Both the position numbers and the translations under genes were made by a program. The notes under the pieces are model-generated. The model saw nothing but the letters and a program-made list of their open reading frames with translations, was not told the origin of the DNA and searched no databases. A stretch of DNA of 64,000 nt from Winogradskyella ouciana (GTDB lineage Bacteria; Bacteroidota; Bacteroidia; Flavobacteriales; Flavobacteriaceae), in assembly GCF_009709615.1 (NCBI RefSeq), contig NZ_WJYA01000004.1:1-64000 (forward strand), read 5' to 3'. Below are positions 19,802 through 29,082 of this stretch, piece by piece (position 1 is the stretch's first letter; each line of letters starts with the position of its first letter).

Positions 19802-19962
19802 GTTAGTTGCTGATAAGTAAATGCATTCTTACTTTATGTTACGGTTTTTCCGCACATTTTCGGTTTTAAGGCAATAAGTTATTAACACTGTAATTTTAAA
19901 TAACATAATTAATTAATTTCAGAGATGAATGCTATTAATTAATCCATAAACCTCAGCATATT

Positions 19963-22900
19963 ATGAAAATTAAATTACTGTTACTCATCGTAATGATGAA
20001 CACTACCATCGTGTGGACTCAAAACACAACTTTATGGCAAAAACAAACTTCTAATGCCACAACTGTTTTACAAGAAAACCACCAATCATTAAAGACGTTT
20101 CAAACGTTTAGTTTAAACACTGACGCACTTAGGCAATCGCTTAATGATATTGTTCAACGAAACGATTTTTCTGTTTCGTCAAACACTATTTTATCATTTC
20201 CTAATTCTGAGGGAAAACTAGAACGCTTTTCTATTAAGGAAGCCTCTATAATGCATCCAGATTTACAAGAACGTTTTCCAGAAATTAGATCATACATTGG
20301 TCAAGGTATTGACGATGCTTCGTCTGTATTAAGATTCAGTTTATCGCCTTACGGTTTTAGCGGAATGATACTATCTTCAAATGGAAGAAATACATTTATT
20401 GAACAAGCAACGCAAGGGTCTAATAGCTACATTGTTTTCAATAGAAAAAACCGAATAAATACGGATAATGACTTTGAGTGTTCTGTTACAGAGCAAATAA
20501 ATAATACAATCAGTAATACAGCTTTAAGAAATGCAGACGATTCTATTTTAAGAACTTACCGTTTGGCGGTTTCAGCAACGGGAGAATATACACAGTTTCA
20601 TGGAGGAACAAAAGCTCAGGCATTAGCAGCCATTAATACAACAATGACCAGAGTCAATGGTATCTTTGAAGTGGATTTTAATGTCACCATGACCTTAATT
20701 GCAAATACAGATGATGTTATTTATACCAGCACGTCTTCTGATCCTTATGGAAATACAACTAGTGGATATAATAGTGCTTTACAAAATACCCTCACAAATG
20801 TAATTGGAGAGGCTAATTATGATGTTGGTCATTTATTTGCAAATCTTCAAAACAATGGTAATGCTGGTTGTATAGGATGTGTCTGCGTTAATGGTCAAAA
20901 GGGTAGCGGTTGGACTTCTGCTACGATTCCTGAGGGGGATTTCTTTGATGTTGATTATGTAGCACACGAGTTGGGCCATCAGTTTGGAGCGAACCATACA
21001 TGGACTCACGGAGGAAATGAAGGTACAAATGTACAGGTAGAACCAGGTAGTGGTTCTACTATTATGAGTTATGCTGGTATCACAGGAGCAACAGATGTGC
21101 AGCCTAATGTTCACCCAAACTTCCATGCTGTTTCTATAGAGCAAGTAACAGATTATATAAAAGGCACAAGTTGCCAAACCAATACCAATACAGGTAATGC
21201 AGTACCAGTTGTAAATGCAGGTTCTAATTATACAATTCCAAGAGGAACGCCTTTTGTTCTCGAAGGATCAGCAACAGATGCAGACACTGGCGATGTATTA
21301 ACTTATTCTTGGGAGCAAATGGATGAGAATAATGCCTCATCGACATACCCTAGCACAACAGCAACAACAGGCGTGGCCTTTAGAGCTTATGAGCCTACAA
21401 CCAATCCTAATCGTTACTTACCAAGACTACAAACTATAAAAGCTGGAGCAACATCTTGGCAATGGGAAGCAGTGCCTAATGTAGCAAGAACATTAAATTT
21501 TAGGCTTACGGTAAGAGACAATGTAGCTGGTGGAGGAACTAATAATAGTGATGATATGGTTGTTACGGTTAATGGTACAGCAGGCCCATTTATATTAAAC
21601 TCACCCAACACCAATGTAACATGGAATGCAGGAACAACTCAAAATGTAAGTTGGGATGTTGCAGGTACAACAGGTAATGGAATAAATGCAGCCAATGTTG
21701 ACATTTTATTATCAACCGATGGTGGTGATACTTACCCAATAACAATTGCATCTGGAGTACCAAATGATGGGTCGCATGATATTGTAGTACCAAACAACCA
21801 AGGAAATCAAAATAGAATTATGGTTAGAGGTTCTAACAATATATTCTTCGATATTTCTAATAGCAATTTTACCATTGGTGCGCCAGTGGTTTGTAATGCA
21901 ACAGTACCAACAAGTTTAACGGCCTCAAACTTAGCAGAAACTACAGCTACTCTAAGCTGGGATGCTGTGCCAGGAGCAACTTACGATCTAAGATATAGAG
22001 AATTAGGGGCATCAACTTGGACTACTACTGCCGTAACAGGTGTATCGTCTAACCTTTCTGGCTTAACGGCTCTAACACAGTACGAAGCACAAGTAAGAAG
22101 TAAATGTTCTGGAGGTTCAAATTCCGCATATAGCAGTTCGGTTAACTTTACAACTACAGATGTACAATTAAATTACTGTAATTCTGCAAGTACAAACACT
22201 AATGATGAGTACATTAGTAGAGTTCAGTTAAATACTATTGACAATAGTTCTGGGCCTCAGTTTTATTCCGATTTTACAAGTATTTCTACAACCCTAACTA
22301 AAGACACACAATATACAATTACGGTGACTCCAACATGGACAGGTACGGTTTATAATGAAGCGTATGGTGTTTGGATAGATTATAATAGAGATGGTGATTT
22401 TACAGATGCAGGCGAACAAGTTTTCACTCAAGGCAATACTCAAGCTACTTCGGTTAGTGGAAGTTTTACCGTGCCATCTAGTGCTGTTGAAAATTCAACA
22501 AGAATGAGAGTAACCATGCGTTACAATCAAGTACCAGGACCATGTGATAATTTCACTTATGGTGAGGTCGAAGATTATACTATTATTATTGAAGGTAATG
22601 GACCAGATACCGAAGCTCCGGTAATTACATTAAATGGTGCCTCTACATTAAATTTAGAATTAGGTGATACTTATTCTGAACTTGGAGCAACTGCAATAGA
22701 TAATATTGATGGAGACATAACAGGAAATATTGTTGTAGGCGGCGACACTGTAGACACCAATACAGTAGGTTCTTATGTGGTGACATATAACGTAAGTGAT
22801 ACTGCTGGAAATAATGCCGTTGAAGTTACTCGGACTGTTAATGTAAATCCAGATACTACAATTCCGGTAATAACATTAAATGGAGCATCAACTATAAATC

Positions 22901-24702
22901 TAAATATAGGTGACACGTACAACGAACAAGGAGCAACAGCAACCGATAATTTTGATGGTGATATAACTTCTAGTATTGTAATTGGAGGAGATACTGTAGA
23001 TACAAATACAGCAGGAACTTATATCGTCACTTATAATGTAAGTGATTCTTCTGGCAATGCCGCAAATGAAGTAACGAGAACAGTTAATGTAAGTGCAGAT
23101 ACAACAGCACCAGTTATAACTTTAAATGGAGCATCAACAATCAACTTGATTGTTGGAGATACCTATAACGAACAAGGGGCTACTGCAACAGATAATATAG
23201 ATGGTGACCTTACTGCAAATATTGTTATTACAGGGAGCGTTAACACATCAACTGCTGGCACCTATTTTATAAATTACGATGTTAGTGATTCCGCAGGAAA
23301 TGCTGCTGCACAAGTTGTGAGAACTGTAAATGTATCAGACCCTTCTACTGGATGTACCAGTGGTATTACTACTTATCCATATACGGAAGGTTTTGAAGGC
23401 TCAATTGGAGCATGGACACAATCGACAGCAGATGATTTAAACTGGTTGGTCGATGCAGCGGGAACACCTTCTAGCAATACAGGTCCATCAAGTGCTGTGC
23501 AAGGCTCTGATTATATTTATGTTGAAGCTTCTGGCAATGGCACAGGCTACCCTAACAAAAGAGCGATTATAACATCTCCATGTTTTGATTTAAGCGGATT
23601 AACAACTCCAACATTCAGCTTTAAATATCATATGTTTGGTGCATCGGATATGGGCTCAATTACGGTTGAACTGTCTGATGATGATGGTACAAATTGGACT
23701 AGCATTTGGAGTCAAACTGGTAACCAAGGTAACCAATGGTTAACAGTAGATTTAGATTTATCGGGTTATGCAGGAAGCAATATTCAGATAAGATTTAATC
23801 GATTTGTGGGAAGTACTTGGCAAGCCGATATCGCCATAGACGATGTGCAGTTATCAGAACCAGTAGTACCAACATGTTCTGATGGAATTCAGAATGGAGA
23901 CGAAACGGGAGTAGATTGTGGTGGTTCAACCTGTGCGCCTTGTAGCACGTCTAACGTAACGCTTAATGAAGGTTACTTTGAGACTGGATGGGATAGTTGG
24001 ATTGACGGAGGAAGTGATTGTGCTAGGAGACTAGATGCTGCCAGATCTTATGAAGGAGAATATTCTATAAGAATTAGAGATAATTCTGGCGTGGCTTCAT
24101 CGATGACATTATCTAATATAGATGTAACACCATTTACATCAGTAGAAATAGATTTCTACTTCTATGTGCTTAGCATGGAGAACGGTGAAGATTTTTGGTT
24201 ACGTTTCTTTGATGGCTCTAGCTGGAATACCGTTGCAACATGGACGAGAGGTGTAAATATTAACAACAATACCTTCTATAACGCAACAATAACTGTTACA
24301 CCTGCTCAGTATAATTTTGCCGTGAATTCTGGATTTAGATTTCAAAATGATGCTTCTGGGAATAATGATCAAATATTCATCGATCAAGTAACTATTACAG
24401 GTATCTCTGGAGGTGGAAAAGGAAAAGGAGATAATCTAGAAGCCGTTGGTTATTTAGATAGTCCTGAACTTTCGGAATTTGATATTAATGTATATCCTAA
24501 CCCAGTTAAAGGAAGCATACTGAATGTTGAGGTACCGAGCTTAGAAACGTTTAAGTATCGCATAGTAGACATACTTGGAAAAACAATTGCTAGCGGAACA
24601 TCTCAAGGTAAAATAGATGTATCTGAACTTGATGGAGGTATGTACTTTATTGAAGTGAATGACGGTGACGAATTAATCACTAAGAAGTTTATTAAGAACT
24701 AA
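19963..24702 (+). CDS. Secreted reprolysin-like (M12B-type) metallopeptidase, T9SS cargo, copy 2
   Basis: A 1579-aa paralogue of the preceding gene. The signal peptide covers about 1-20. The propeptide and catalytic domain are almost superimposable on copy 1, with HELGHQFGANH giving His335, Glu336, His339 and His345. After Ig/PKD-like, fibronectin III and GEVED domains, the architecture departs from copy 1. Three tandem DUF5011-type Ig-like repeats of about 80 residues occupy 882-1124. A MAM-like domain (about 1128-1300), a short cysteine-rich GxDCGG element (about 1305-1330) and a jelly-roll, carbohydrate-binding-like domain (about 1333-1480) follow. It ends in a classic type A T9SS domain (NVYPNP, KKFIKN). 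The catalytic role is clear from the motif; the substrate is unknown. Confidence 0.88.
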   Translation: MKIKLLLLIVMMNTTIVWTQNTTLWQKQTSNATTVLQENHQSLKTFQTFSLNTDALRQSLNDIVQRNDFSVSSNTILSFPNSEGKLERFSIKEASIMHPDLQERFPEIRSYIGQGIDDASSVLRFSLSPYGFSGMILSSNGRNTFIEQATQGSNSYIVFNRKNRINTDNDFECSVTEQINNTISNTALRNADDSILRTYRLAVSATGEYTQFHGGTKAQALAAINTTMTRVNGIFEVDFNVTMTLIANTDDVIYTSTSSDPYGNTTSGYNSALQNTLTNVIGEANYDVGHLFANLQNNGNAGCIGCVCVNGQKGSGWTSATIPEGDFFDVDYVAHELGHQFGANHTWTHGGNEGTNVQVEPGSGSTIMSYAGITGATDVQPNVHPNFHAVSIEQVTDYIKGTSCQTNTNTGNAVPVVNAGSNYTIPRGTPFVLEGSATDADTGDVLTYSWEQMDENNASSTYPSTTATTGVAFRAYEPTTNPNRYLPRLQTIKAGATSWQWEAVPNVARTLNFRLTVRDNVAGGGTNNSDDMVVTVNGTAGPFILNSPNTNVTWNAGTTQNVSWDVAGTTGNGINAANVDILLSTDGGDTYPITIASGVPNDGSHDIVVPNNQGNQNRIMVRGSNNIFFDISNSNFTIGAPVVCNATVPTSLTASNLAETTATLSWDAVPGATYDLRYRELGASTWTTTAVTGVSSNLSGLTALTQYEAQVRSKCSGGSNSAYSSSVNFTTTDVQLNYCNSASTNTNDEYISRVQLNTIDNSSGPQFYSDFTSISTTLTKDTQYTITVTPTWTGTVYNEAYGVWIDYNRDGDFTDAGEQVFTQGNTQATSVSGSFTVPSSAVENSTRMRVTMRYNQVPGPCDNFTYGEVEDYTIIIEGNGPDTEAPVITLNGASTLNLELGDTYSELGATAIDNIDGDITGNIVVGGDTVDTNTVGSYVVTYNVSDTAGNNAVEVTRTVNVNPDTTIPVITLNGASTINLNIGDTYNEQGATATDNFDGDITSSIVIGGDTVDTNTAGTYIVTYNVSDSSGNAANEVTRTVNVSADTTAPVITLNGASTINLIVGDTYNEQGATATDNIDGDLTANIVITGSVNTSTAGTYFINYDVSDSAGNAAAQVVRTVNVSDPSTGCTSGITTYPYTEGFEGSIGAWTQSTADDLNWLVDAAGTPSSNTGPSSAVQGSDYIYVEASGNGTGYPNKRAIITSPCFDLSGLTTPTFSFKYHMFGASDMGSITVELSDDDGTNWTSIWSQTGNQGNQWLTVDLDLSGYAGSNIQIRFNRFVGSTWQADIAIDDVQLSEPVVPTCSDGIQNGDETGVDCGGSTCAPCSTSNVTLNEGYFETGWDSWIDGGSDCARRLDAARSYEGEYSIRIRDNSGVASSMTLSNIDVTPFTSVEIDFYFYVLSMENGEDFWLRFFDGSSWNTVATWTRGVNINNNTFYNATITVTPAQYNFAVNSGFRFQNDASGNNDQIFIDQVTITGISGGGKGKGDNLEAVGYLDSPELSEFDINVYPNPVKGSILNVEVPSLETFKYRIVDILGKTIASGTSQGKIDVSELDGGMYFIEVNDGDELITKKFIKN
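22606..23334 (+). repeat. Three tandem DUF5011-type Ig-like coding repeats
   Basis: Three units start at 22606, 22852 and 23098 (residues 882, 964 and 1046), of 82, 82 and about 79 codons. Each begins with Asp-Thr, then PVITLNGAST, then GDTY and GATA(I/T)DN(I/F)DGD, and ends VTRTVNV or similar. They lie within copy 2 of the reprolysin-like peptidase and are absent from copy 1. Confidence 0.85.
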
Positions 24703-24727
24703 TTAAGTAATAACTTTTTAAAAAAGG

Positions 24728-24757
24728 AAACCCAGAGGTGTTAAGCTTTTGGGTTTT
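24728..24757 (+). terminator. Rho-independent terminator
   Basis: AAACCCA (24728-24734) pairs with TGGGTTT (24750-24756), with weaker pairing inside and T residues after. It lies between the converging peptidase (+) and exonuclease (-) genes and abuts the stop of the latter. Confidence 0.6.
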
Positions 24758-24758
24758 T

Positions 24759-25472
24759 TTATATGTGTTTTATTTCATTGTCATGAAGCAGTTCATCACC
24801 ACGAAGGCGTAAGAAAATTTGAGCAACAGCTATGGTGTCTTTTTCGCAATAATTGATGATTCGGTCAATATCATTGTCTTCATAATATACACGATAGACT
24901 TCGCTGCCATCTATATCGTCTTTGGGTGATGGAATGCCTAAAACATTAGTAAGCAACTTAAGTGAAGTGTAGGTTTTATAATCACCAAACTTCCATAATT
25001 CTAAAGTATCGAGATGAGGAACTTCCCAAGGTTTTTTACCGAAGAGGTTGAGTTTGTATGGCAATTCTATATTATGAATTATCATTCGTCTTGCGATATA
25101 AGGAAAATCGAATTCCTTACCATTGTGCGCACAAAGTAAATGCTTGTTTTGGCTAAAATGTGAAATGATGAGGTTTTTAAAGTCTTTAAGAATCTTTATT
25201 TCGTCACCATAGAAAGAGGTCACTCGGAATGTTCTTATATCACCCTCAATATTAAAATAACCAACCGAAATACAAATGATTTTCCCAAATTCAGCCCAAA
25301 TGCCAGCTCTATCATAGAACTCTTCAGCAGTAAACTCTTCCTTTCGTTGATATTTTGATTTGGCGTCCCAAAGTTCTTGTTTGGTTTTGTCTAAATCCGA
25401 GAAATTTTCCGTTTCAGGAACCGTTTCTATATCTAAGAATAGTATGTTTTCTAAGTTGAGTTTGCTAATCAT
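24759..25472 (-). CDS. 3'-5' exonuclease (DnaQ/PolB-like RNase H fold)
   Basis: A 237-aa protein of the PolB-like 3'-5' exonuclease family. The three exonuclease motifs are visible. ExoI is LFLDIETVP with Asp14 and Glu16. ExoII is HNGKEFDFPYIARR with Asp122. ExoIII is YCEKDTIA, of the Tyr-x3-Asp kind, near residue 205. No polymerase domain is attached, so it is a free-standing nuclease, probably acting in DNA repair or turnover. A perfect TAnnTTTG box lies on its strand at 25524-25531, 51 nt before the ATG, so it is probably transcribed on its own. Confidence 0.85.
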   Translation of the reverse strand: MISKLNLENILFLDIETVPETENFSDLDKTKQELWDAKSKYQRKEEFTAEEFYDRAGIWAEFGKIICISVGYFNIEGDIRTFRVTSFYGDEIKILKDFKNLIISHFSQNKHLLCAHNGKEFDFPYIARRMIIHNIELPYKLNLFGKKPWEVPHLDTLELWKFGDYKTYTSLKLLTNVLGIPSPKDDIDGSEVYRVYYEDNDIDRIINYCEKDTIAVAQIFLRLRGDELLHDNEIKHI

Positions 25473-25523
25473 AATACGTTAATAAAGGCACAATGTTCGC
25501 TGTTAGAATTTTTCACCTTAAGT

Positions 25524-25531
25524 CAAATATA
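25524..25531 (-). promoter_or_regulatory. Bacteroidota -7 promoter box for the exonuclease gene
   Basis: On the minus strand this reads TATATTTG, a full match to TAnnTTTG, 51 nt before the ATG at 25472. No well-placed TTG -33 element is seen. Confidence 0.45.
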
Positions 25532-25559
25532 ACAAATTCAAGAACAATTAGATACGGGT

Positions 25560-26249
25560 TTAGGTAGGGTTAGTGTTTTTTGTAAAATAGCTAACATATA
25601 TTAAAACAATGATCGGCACTATTAACATTCCCATAGAAAAATTTAAAAATGAAAGCCAGCCTGTAAGCTCATTTCCTCCCTGAGAAATATATATTATATC
25701 TCCTAATGGACCTTTTGAAAATACAGTGTTATAAGTAAAATTCCATCCAAGGTGCAAGCCGAAAGCAAGCATTATAGATTTAGTTTTGTAAAAAGCCAAA
25801 GCCCATGCATATCCCATAAGGCCAGTTCCTAAAAACACCATTAGCATTGCCATTGGGTTACCTAAAACTCCAAATGTAAACCAATGATAAATACCAAAAG
25901 CCACTGCAGAAATTGAGATTGAAATTTTTGAGCCTAACTTTTTAATTAAAATGTATAACAAAGCACCGCGAAAAATTAATTCTTCCGTAAAAACAGATTT
26001 TATGTCCCACCAAAAAGCTTCAAAGAGAAGTTGTATTGAAAAATTTTCACTTAAAACAAAATGTGAGGTTTTCAAAAGGCTTTCTAGATATTGAACAATT
26101 ACGCAGAGTACAGCAGTAATAAGAAAACCAGTAATGAATTGTTGAAGCCGATTTAAAACAGGAAGGAAACCGAGTGTTAAAATGGATTTCTTTTCAGCAA
26201 GGTAAAGTAATAGCCATGACGTAGCTAACAAGACTAAAATTCCTAGCAT
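25560..26249 (-). CDS. CPBP family intramembrane glutamic endopeptidase
   Basis: A polytopic 229-aa membrane protein of the CPBP (CAAX protease and bacteriocin-processing, Abi) family. The signature motifs are in order: EELIFRG (motif 1, catalytic Glu-Glu and Arg), FGIYHW (motif 2, His) and HLGWNF (motif 3, His/Asn). About seven to eight hydrophobic segments are present. The substrate in this organism is unknown; relatives process prenylated or secreted peptides. It starts 8 nt after the serine hydrolase stop, so the two are co-transcribed. Confidence 0.87.
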   Translation of the reverse strand: MLGILVLLATSWLLLYLAEKKSILTLGFLPVLNRLQQFITGFLITAVLCVIVQYLESLLKTSHFVLSENFSIQLLFEAFWWDIKSVFTEELIFRGALLYILIKKLGSKISISISAVAFGIYHWFTFGVLGNPMAMLMVFLGTGLMGYAWALAFYKTKSIMLAFGLHLGWNFTYNTVFSKGPLGDIIYISQGGNELTGWLSFLNFSMGMLIVPIIVLIYVSYFTKNTNPT

Positions 26250-26257
26250 ACAAAAGT

Positions 26258-27424
26258 CTATTTAGAAACTTTATTCATCATCTCATAAGCCTCATCAATA
26301 TACAAACTTATATCATAAGTATAAATACCATCGCTTGCCAAGTTTGGCGATTTTTGATGCCCTAAACGTACTATGATAACATTATCCTCTGGTTGAACAA
26401 TAACGTACTGACCCAAATGACCACGCATCATAAAGAAATCCTTGCCTATTTGACGGTGTAGCCACCAACCATAGCCATATTCTGGACTATCCTTAAATCT
26501 AGGTTTCACGGACAAAGCAACATAACTAGAATCCAAAATTTGCTTCCCGTTCCATTTACCATGGTCTTTAAATAGTTTACCATAACGTGCAAAATCCTTT
26601 GCGTTACTGGCAATACAACAATAGGCTTTTACCAAATCATGGTCTTCACTATCCACTTGCCATAAGGTTGAATTTTCTGAACCTAAAGGTTTCCAAAAGC
26701 TTTCTTCAAAATAATCGTAGAGTTTTTTACCTGTAGCTTTTTCAATGACCATAGCTAACATTTGTGTGTCTCCGCTTGCGTATTTAAACCTTTGTCCTGG
26801 TTCAGTTTCCATTTTTAGGCCGTTCATTACTTTGGCTAAATCATCATCAAAATAAGCACGTGTAGTTATGGATAATGGCGAATAATAAGCTTCATCCCAA
26901 TTGGTGCCAGATGCCATACTGCTTAAATCGCCAACCGTCATTTTTGCCGCATTGCCCTCGCAAAATGCAGGTAAAAAATCGCAAACCGGTTGGTCTAAAC
27001 TTTTAATATAACCATCTTGTATGGCTTTAAACATTAAACCAGATACATAGCTTTTTGCCATTGAGAACGAATTGGTTTTTGAGTCTTCATTAAAACCATC
27101 GTAGTAGTCTTCAAACCAAATGCTATCATTTTTTATAATCACAAATGCAACCGTTCCCCAATCTTTATTGGCCTTGGCTAATTCTTTAGTGGGTTCAACT
27201 GAGTTATAATCTTTATGGTTTGGCCAAGGCTCTGGATTGCTGCTTGCCTCTATAGTTTGGTTGTCAAATTCTTTATAATCTTCTAAAAAAGCAGTGGTAT
27301 GGCCTTTCATGTAAATAGTTCTTACCGCTTTGATGAGGTAATCGGTATCTGTGATGTAAAGTATGGCAATTAGCAATCCGAAAAAGATGACTAAAACCTT
27401 TAATAGTTTTTTGAGGAATTTCAT
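26258..27424 (-). CDS. Serine hydrolase, beta-lactamase/class C (AmpC-like) family
   Basis: A 388-aa member of the beta-lactamase-related serine hydrolases (penicillin-binding, esterase and D-aminopeptidase relatives). An uncleaved N-terminal hydrophobic segment (about 8-27) probably anchors it in the membrane with the domain in the periplasm. The SxxK nucleophile motif is SMAK (about residues 147-150), followed by a YASGD version of the Tyr-x-Asn motif. Family membership does not mean antibiotic resistance; cell-wall or ester substrates are as likely. It lies 37 nt downstream of ogt in the same direction. Confidence 0.85.
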   Translation of the reverse strand: MKFLKKLLKVLVIFFGLLIAILYITDTDYLIKAVRTIYMKGHTTAFLEDYKEFDNQTIEASSNPEPWPNHKDYNSVEPTKELAKANKDWGTVAFVIIKNDSIWFEDYYDGFNEDSKTNSFSMAKSYVSGLMFKAIQDGYIKSLDQPVCDFLPAFCEGNAAKMTVGDLSSMASGTNWDEAYYSPLSITTRAYFDDDLAKVMNGLKMETEPGQRFKYASGDTQMLAMVIEKATGKKLYDYFEESFWKPLGSENSTLWQVDSEDHDLVKAYCCIASNAKDFARYGKLFKDHGKWNGKQILDSSYVALSVKPRFKDSPEYGYGWWLHRQIGKDFFMMRGHLGQYVIVQPEDNVIIVRLGHQKSPNLASDGIYTYDISLYIDEAYEMMNKVSK

Positions 27425-27461
27425 AAAGAAGATTTAAGAACTAAATATAGTAAAAGTGAAT

Positions 27462-27935
27462 TTAAAAAAGTGTTTGTTGTTTGTATTCGCTTTCGTGATT
27501 GAGCAACCATTGTTTTCTATGCAATCCACCTGCATAACCTGTTAAACTTCCATCACTTCCAATAACACGATGACAAGGCACAATAATCCAAAGTGGATTT
27601 TTTCCATTGGCACCAGCAACAGCACGAATAGCTTTTACGTCGCCCATTTGTTTAGACAACTCTAAATAAGAGATGGTTTTACCGTAAGGAATGGTTTTGA
27701 GTTGGTTCCAGACTTTTTTTTGAAAATCTGTGCCTTCAGGATTTAGTTTTAAGTCGAAATGCTGAAGCTCGTTATTAAAATAAGCTTTAAGCTGTGTCAC
27801 ACAGTCTAAAAGTGCTTCGGGAATAACTTCAACGAGTTCTTCTTTTGAGTCTAATATTGAAACGGATGAGATACCATCATCATCTCCAACGATTTTAGCA
27901 TGCCCAAGTGGTGTTTCAATATAGCAAGTTGGCAT
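27462..27935 (-). CDS. ogt: Methylated-DNA-[protein]-cysteine S-methyltransferase
   Basis: Repairs O6-alkylguanine and O4-alkylthymine by transferring the alkyl group to its own cysteine in a single-use reaction. The acceptor is Cys121 in IVPCHRVIG. The helix-turn-helix DNA-binding segment and the arginine finger precede it, in the region ISYLELSKQMGDVKAIRAV, followed by NGKNP. The length of 157 aa matches the Ogt-type short form with no Ada domain. The start codon overlaps the stop of the upstream CNNM gene by one base (TAATG), so translation is coupled. Confidence 0.93.
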   Translation of the reverse strand: MPTCYIETPLGHAKIVGDDDGISSVSILDSKEELVEVIPEALLDCVTQLKAYFNNELQHFDLKLNPEGTDFQKKVWNQLKTIPYGKTISYLELSKQMGDVKAIRAVAGANGKNPLWIIVPCHRVIGSDGSLTGYAGGLHRKQWLLNHESEYKQQTLF

Positions 27936-29053
27936 TAGTTTTCTGGATTGTCGTTTTCTATTAGGCCTAAGCGCTTGGCTCTATATTCCCAGCTTTTTCT
28001 GGCTAACTTTTGTAGGTCGGAAACGTTATCGCTTTCATCCATAATCTCCAACCCTAACAAGGTCTCAATTACGTCTTCCATAGTAACAATACCACTTACG
28101 GAACCATACTCATCAACCACCAAGGCCATATGGTTTCGACTTTCCACAAGTTGATTGAACAGCGTCGGAATTGGCAAACTTCTATTGACAACAATGATAC
28201 TTCTTTTAATGTCAGAGAGTAGCTTATCACCATTGCCCAATCCCATTTCCTTAAACACTTCGTCCTTTAATACCAATCCAGTAATATTATCTGCGTTTTT
28301 TGTATAAACAGGAATACGGGAAAATCGAATATTAGAATTGGCATCAAAAAAATCGCGTACAGACATGGTTTCATCTTCAGATTTCATTACGGTACGAGGA
28401 GTCATAATATCTTTGGCTTGTACCTCTTTAAAATTAAGTAGATTTTTAATCACCTTACTTTCATTTTCCTCAAAAACACCTTCTTCGTGCGCAATATCCG
28501 CCATAGCGACAAATCCTTCTCGGCTCAATACACTACCATGACCCTTTCCTCCAATAAGTTTAGTAGTGAGTTGTAATATCCAAAGTATACCTGTCCATTT
28601 TAGAGGAAAAATTAGAATATTGAGTGCTTTAGATGTAAAATTTGCCAAGCGTTTCCAATATGTTGCACCAATCGTTTTTGGAATGATTTCCGAAGCAACT
28701 AAAATTAATATTGTCATTATTGTCGATACTACACCAACCATAATATCCTCGGTAAATTCGATGCCTAAAACAGTGCGTTGCGTACTTCCATAGAGATCGG
28801 CATAAGCCACCTTTGCTTGTACACCAACAAGAATGGCACCAACTGTATGAGCAATGGTGTTTAAGGTAAGTATAGCAATCAGTGGACGGTCAACATCTTT
28901 TTTTAATTCCTCTAAATCTTTAGCATAAGTCTTGCCTTCTTTCTTTTTTACATTGATAAATGTTGGTGTTATGCTCAAAAGTACAGCCTCTAAAATGGAA
29001 CATAAAAAAGAAAAGAAAATGGAAATTATGGCGTAAAAAATGAGTAAGCCCAT
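27935..29053 (-). CDS. Hemolysin-family CNNM/CBS-domain membrane protein
   Basis: A 372-aa protein with an N-terminal CNNM (DUF21) membrane domain of about four transmembrane segments (about 1-165) and a cytoplasmic CBS pair (about 200-325). It belongs to the CorC/HlyC-type family, members of which move or regulate magnesium or other divalent cations. The C-terminal CorC_HlyC (transporter-associated) domain present in many relatives appears to be missing, as the protein ends about 45 residues after the CBS pair. It overlaps ogt by 1 nt and starts 29 nt after hemB, which suggests a long minus-strand transcript from hemF to the CPBP gene. Confidence 0.85.
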   Translation of the reverse strand: MGLLIFYAIISIFFSFLCSILEAVLLSITPTFINVKKKEGKTYAKDLEELKKDVDRPLIAILTLNTIAHTVGAILVGVQAKVAYADLYGSTQRTVLGIEFTEDIMVGVVSTIMTILILVASEIIPKTIGATYWKRLANFTSKALNILIFPLKWTGILWILQLTTKLIGGKGHGSVLSREGFVAMADIAHEEGVFEENESKVIKNLLNFKEVQAKDIMTPRTVMKSEDETMSVRDFFDANSNIRFSRIPVYTKNADNITGLVLKDEVFKEMGLGNGDKLLSDIKRSIIVVNRSLPIPTLFNQLVESRNHMALVVDEYGSVSGIVTMEDVIETLLGLEIMDESDNVSDLQKLARKSWEYRAKRLGLIENDNPEN

Positions 29054-29082
29054 TAATATATTGAAGTTTAGTTAGTGCGAAG

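Noticed and set aside
26258..27424. Serine hydrolase as an antibiotic-resistance beta-lactamase
   Set aside because: The fold matches the broad class C-related family, but the motifs and chromosomal housekeeping context do not show resistance activity.
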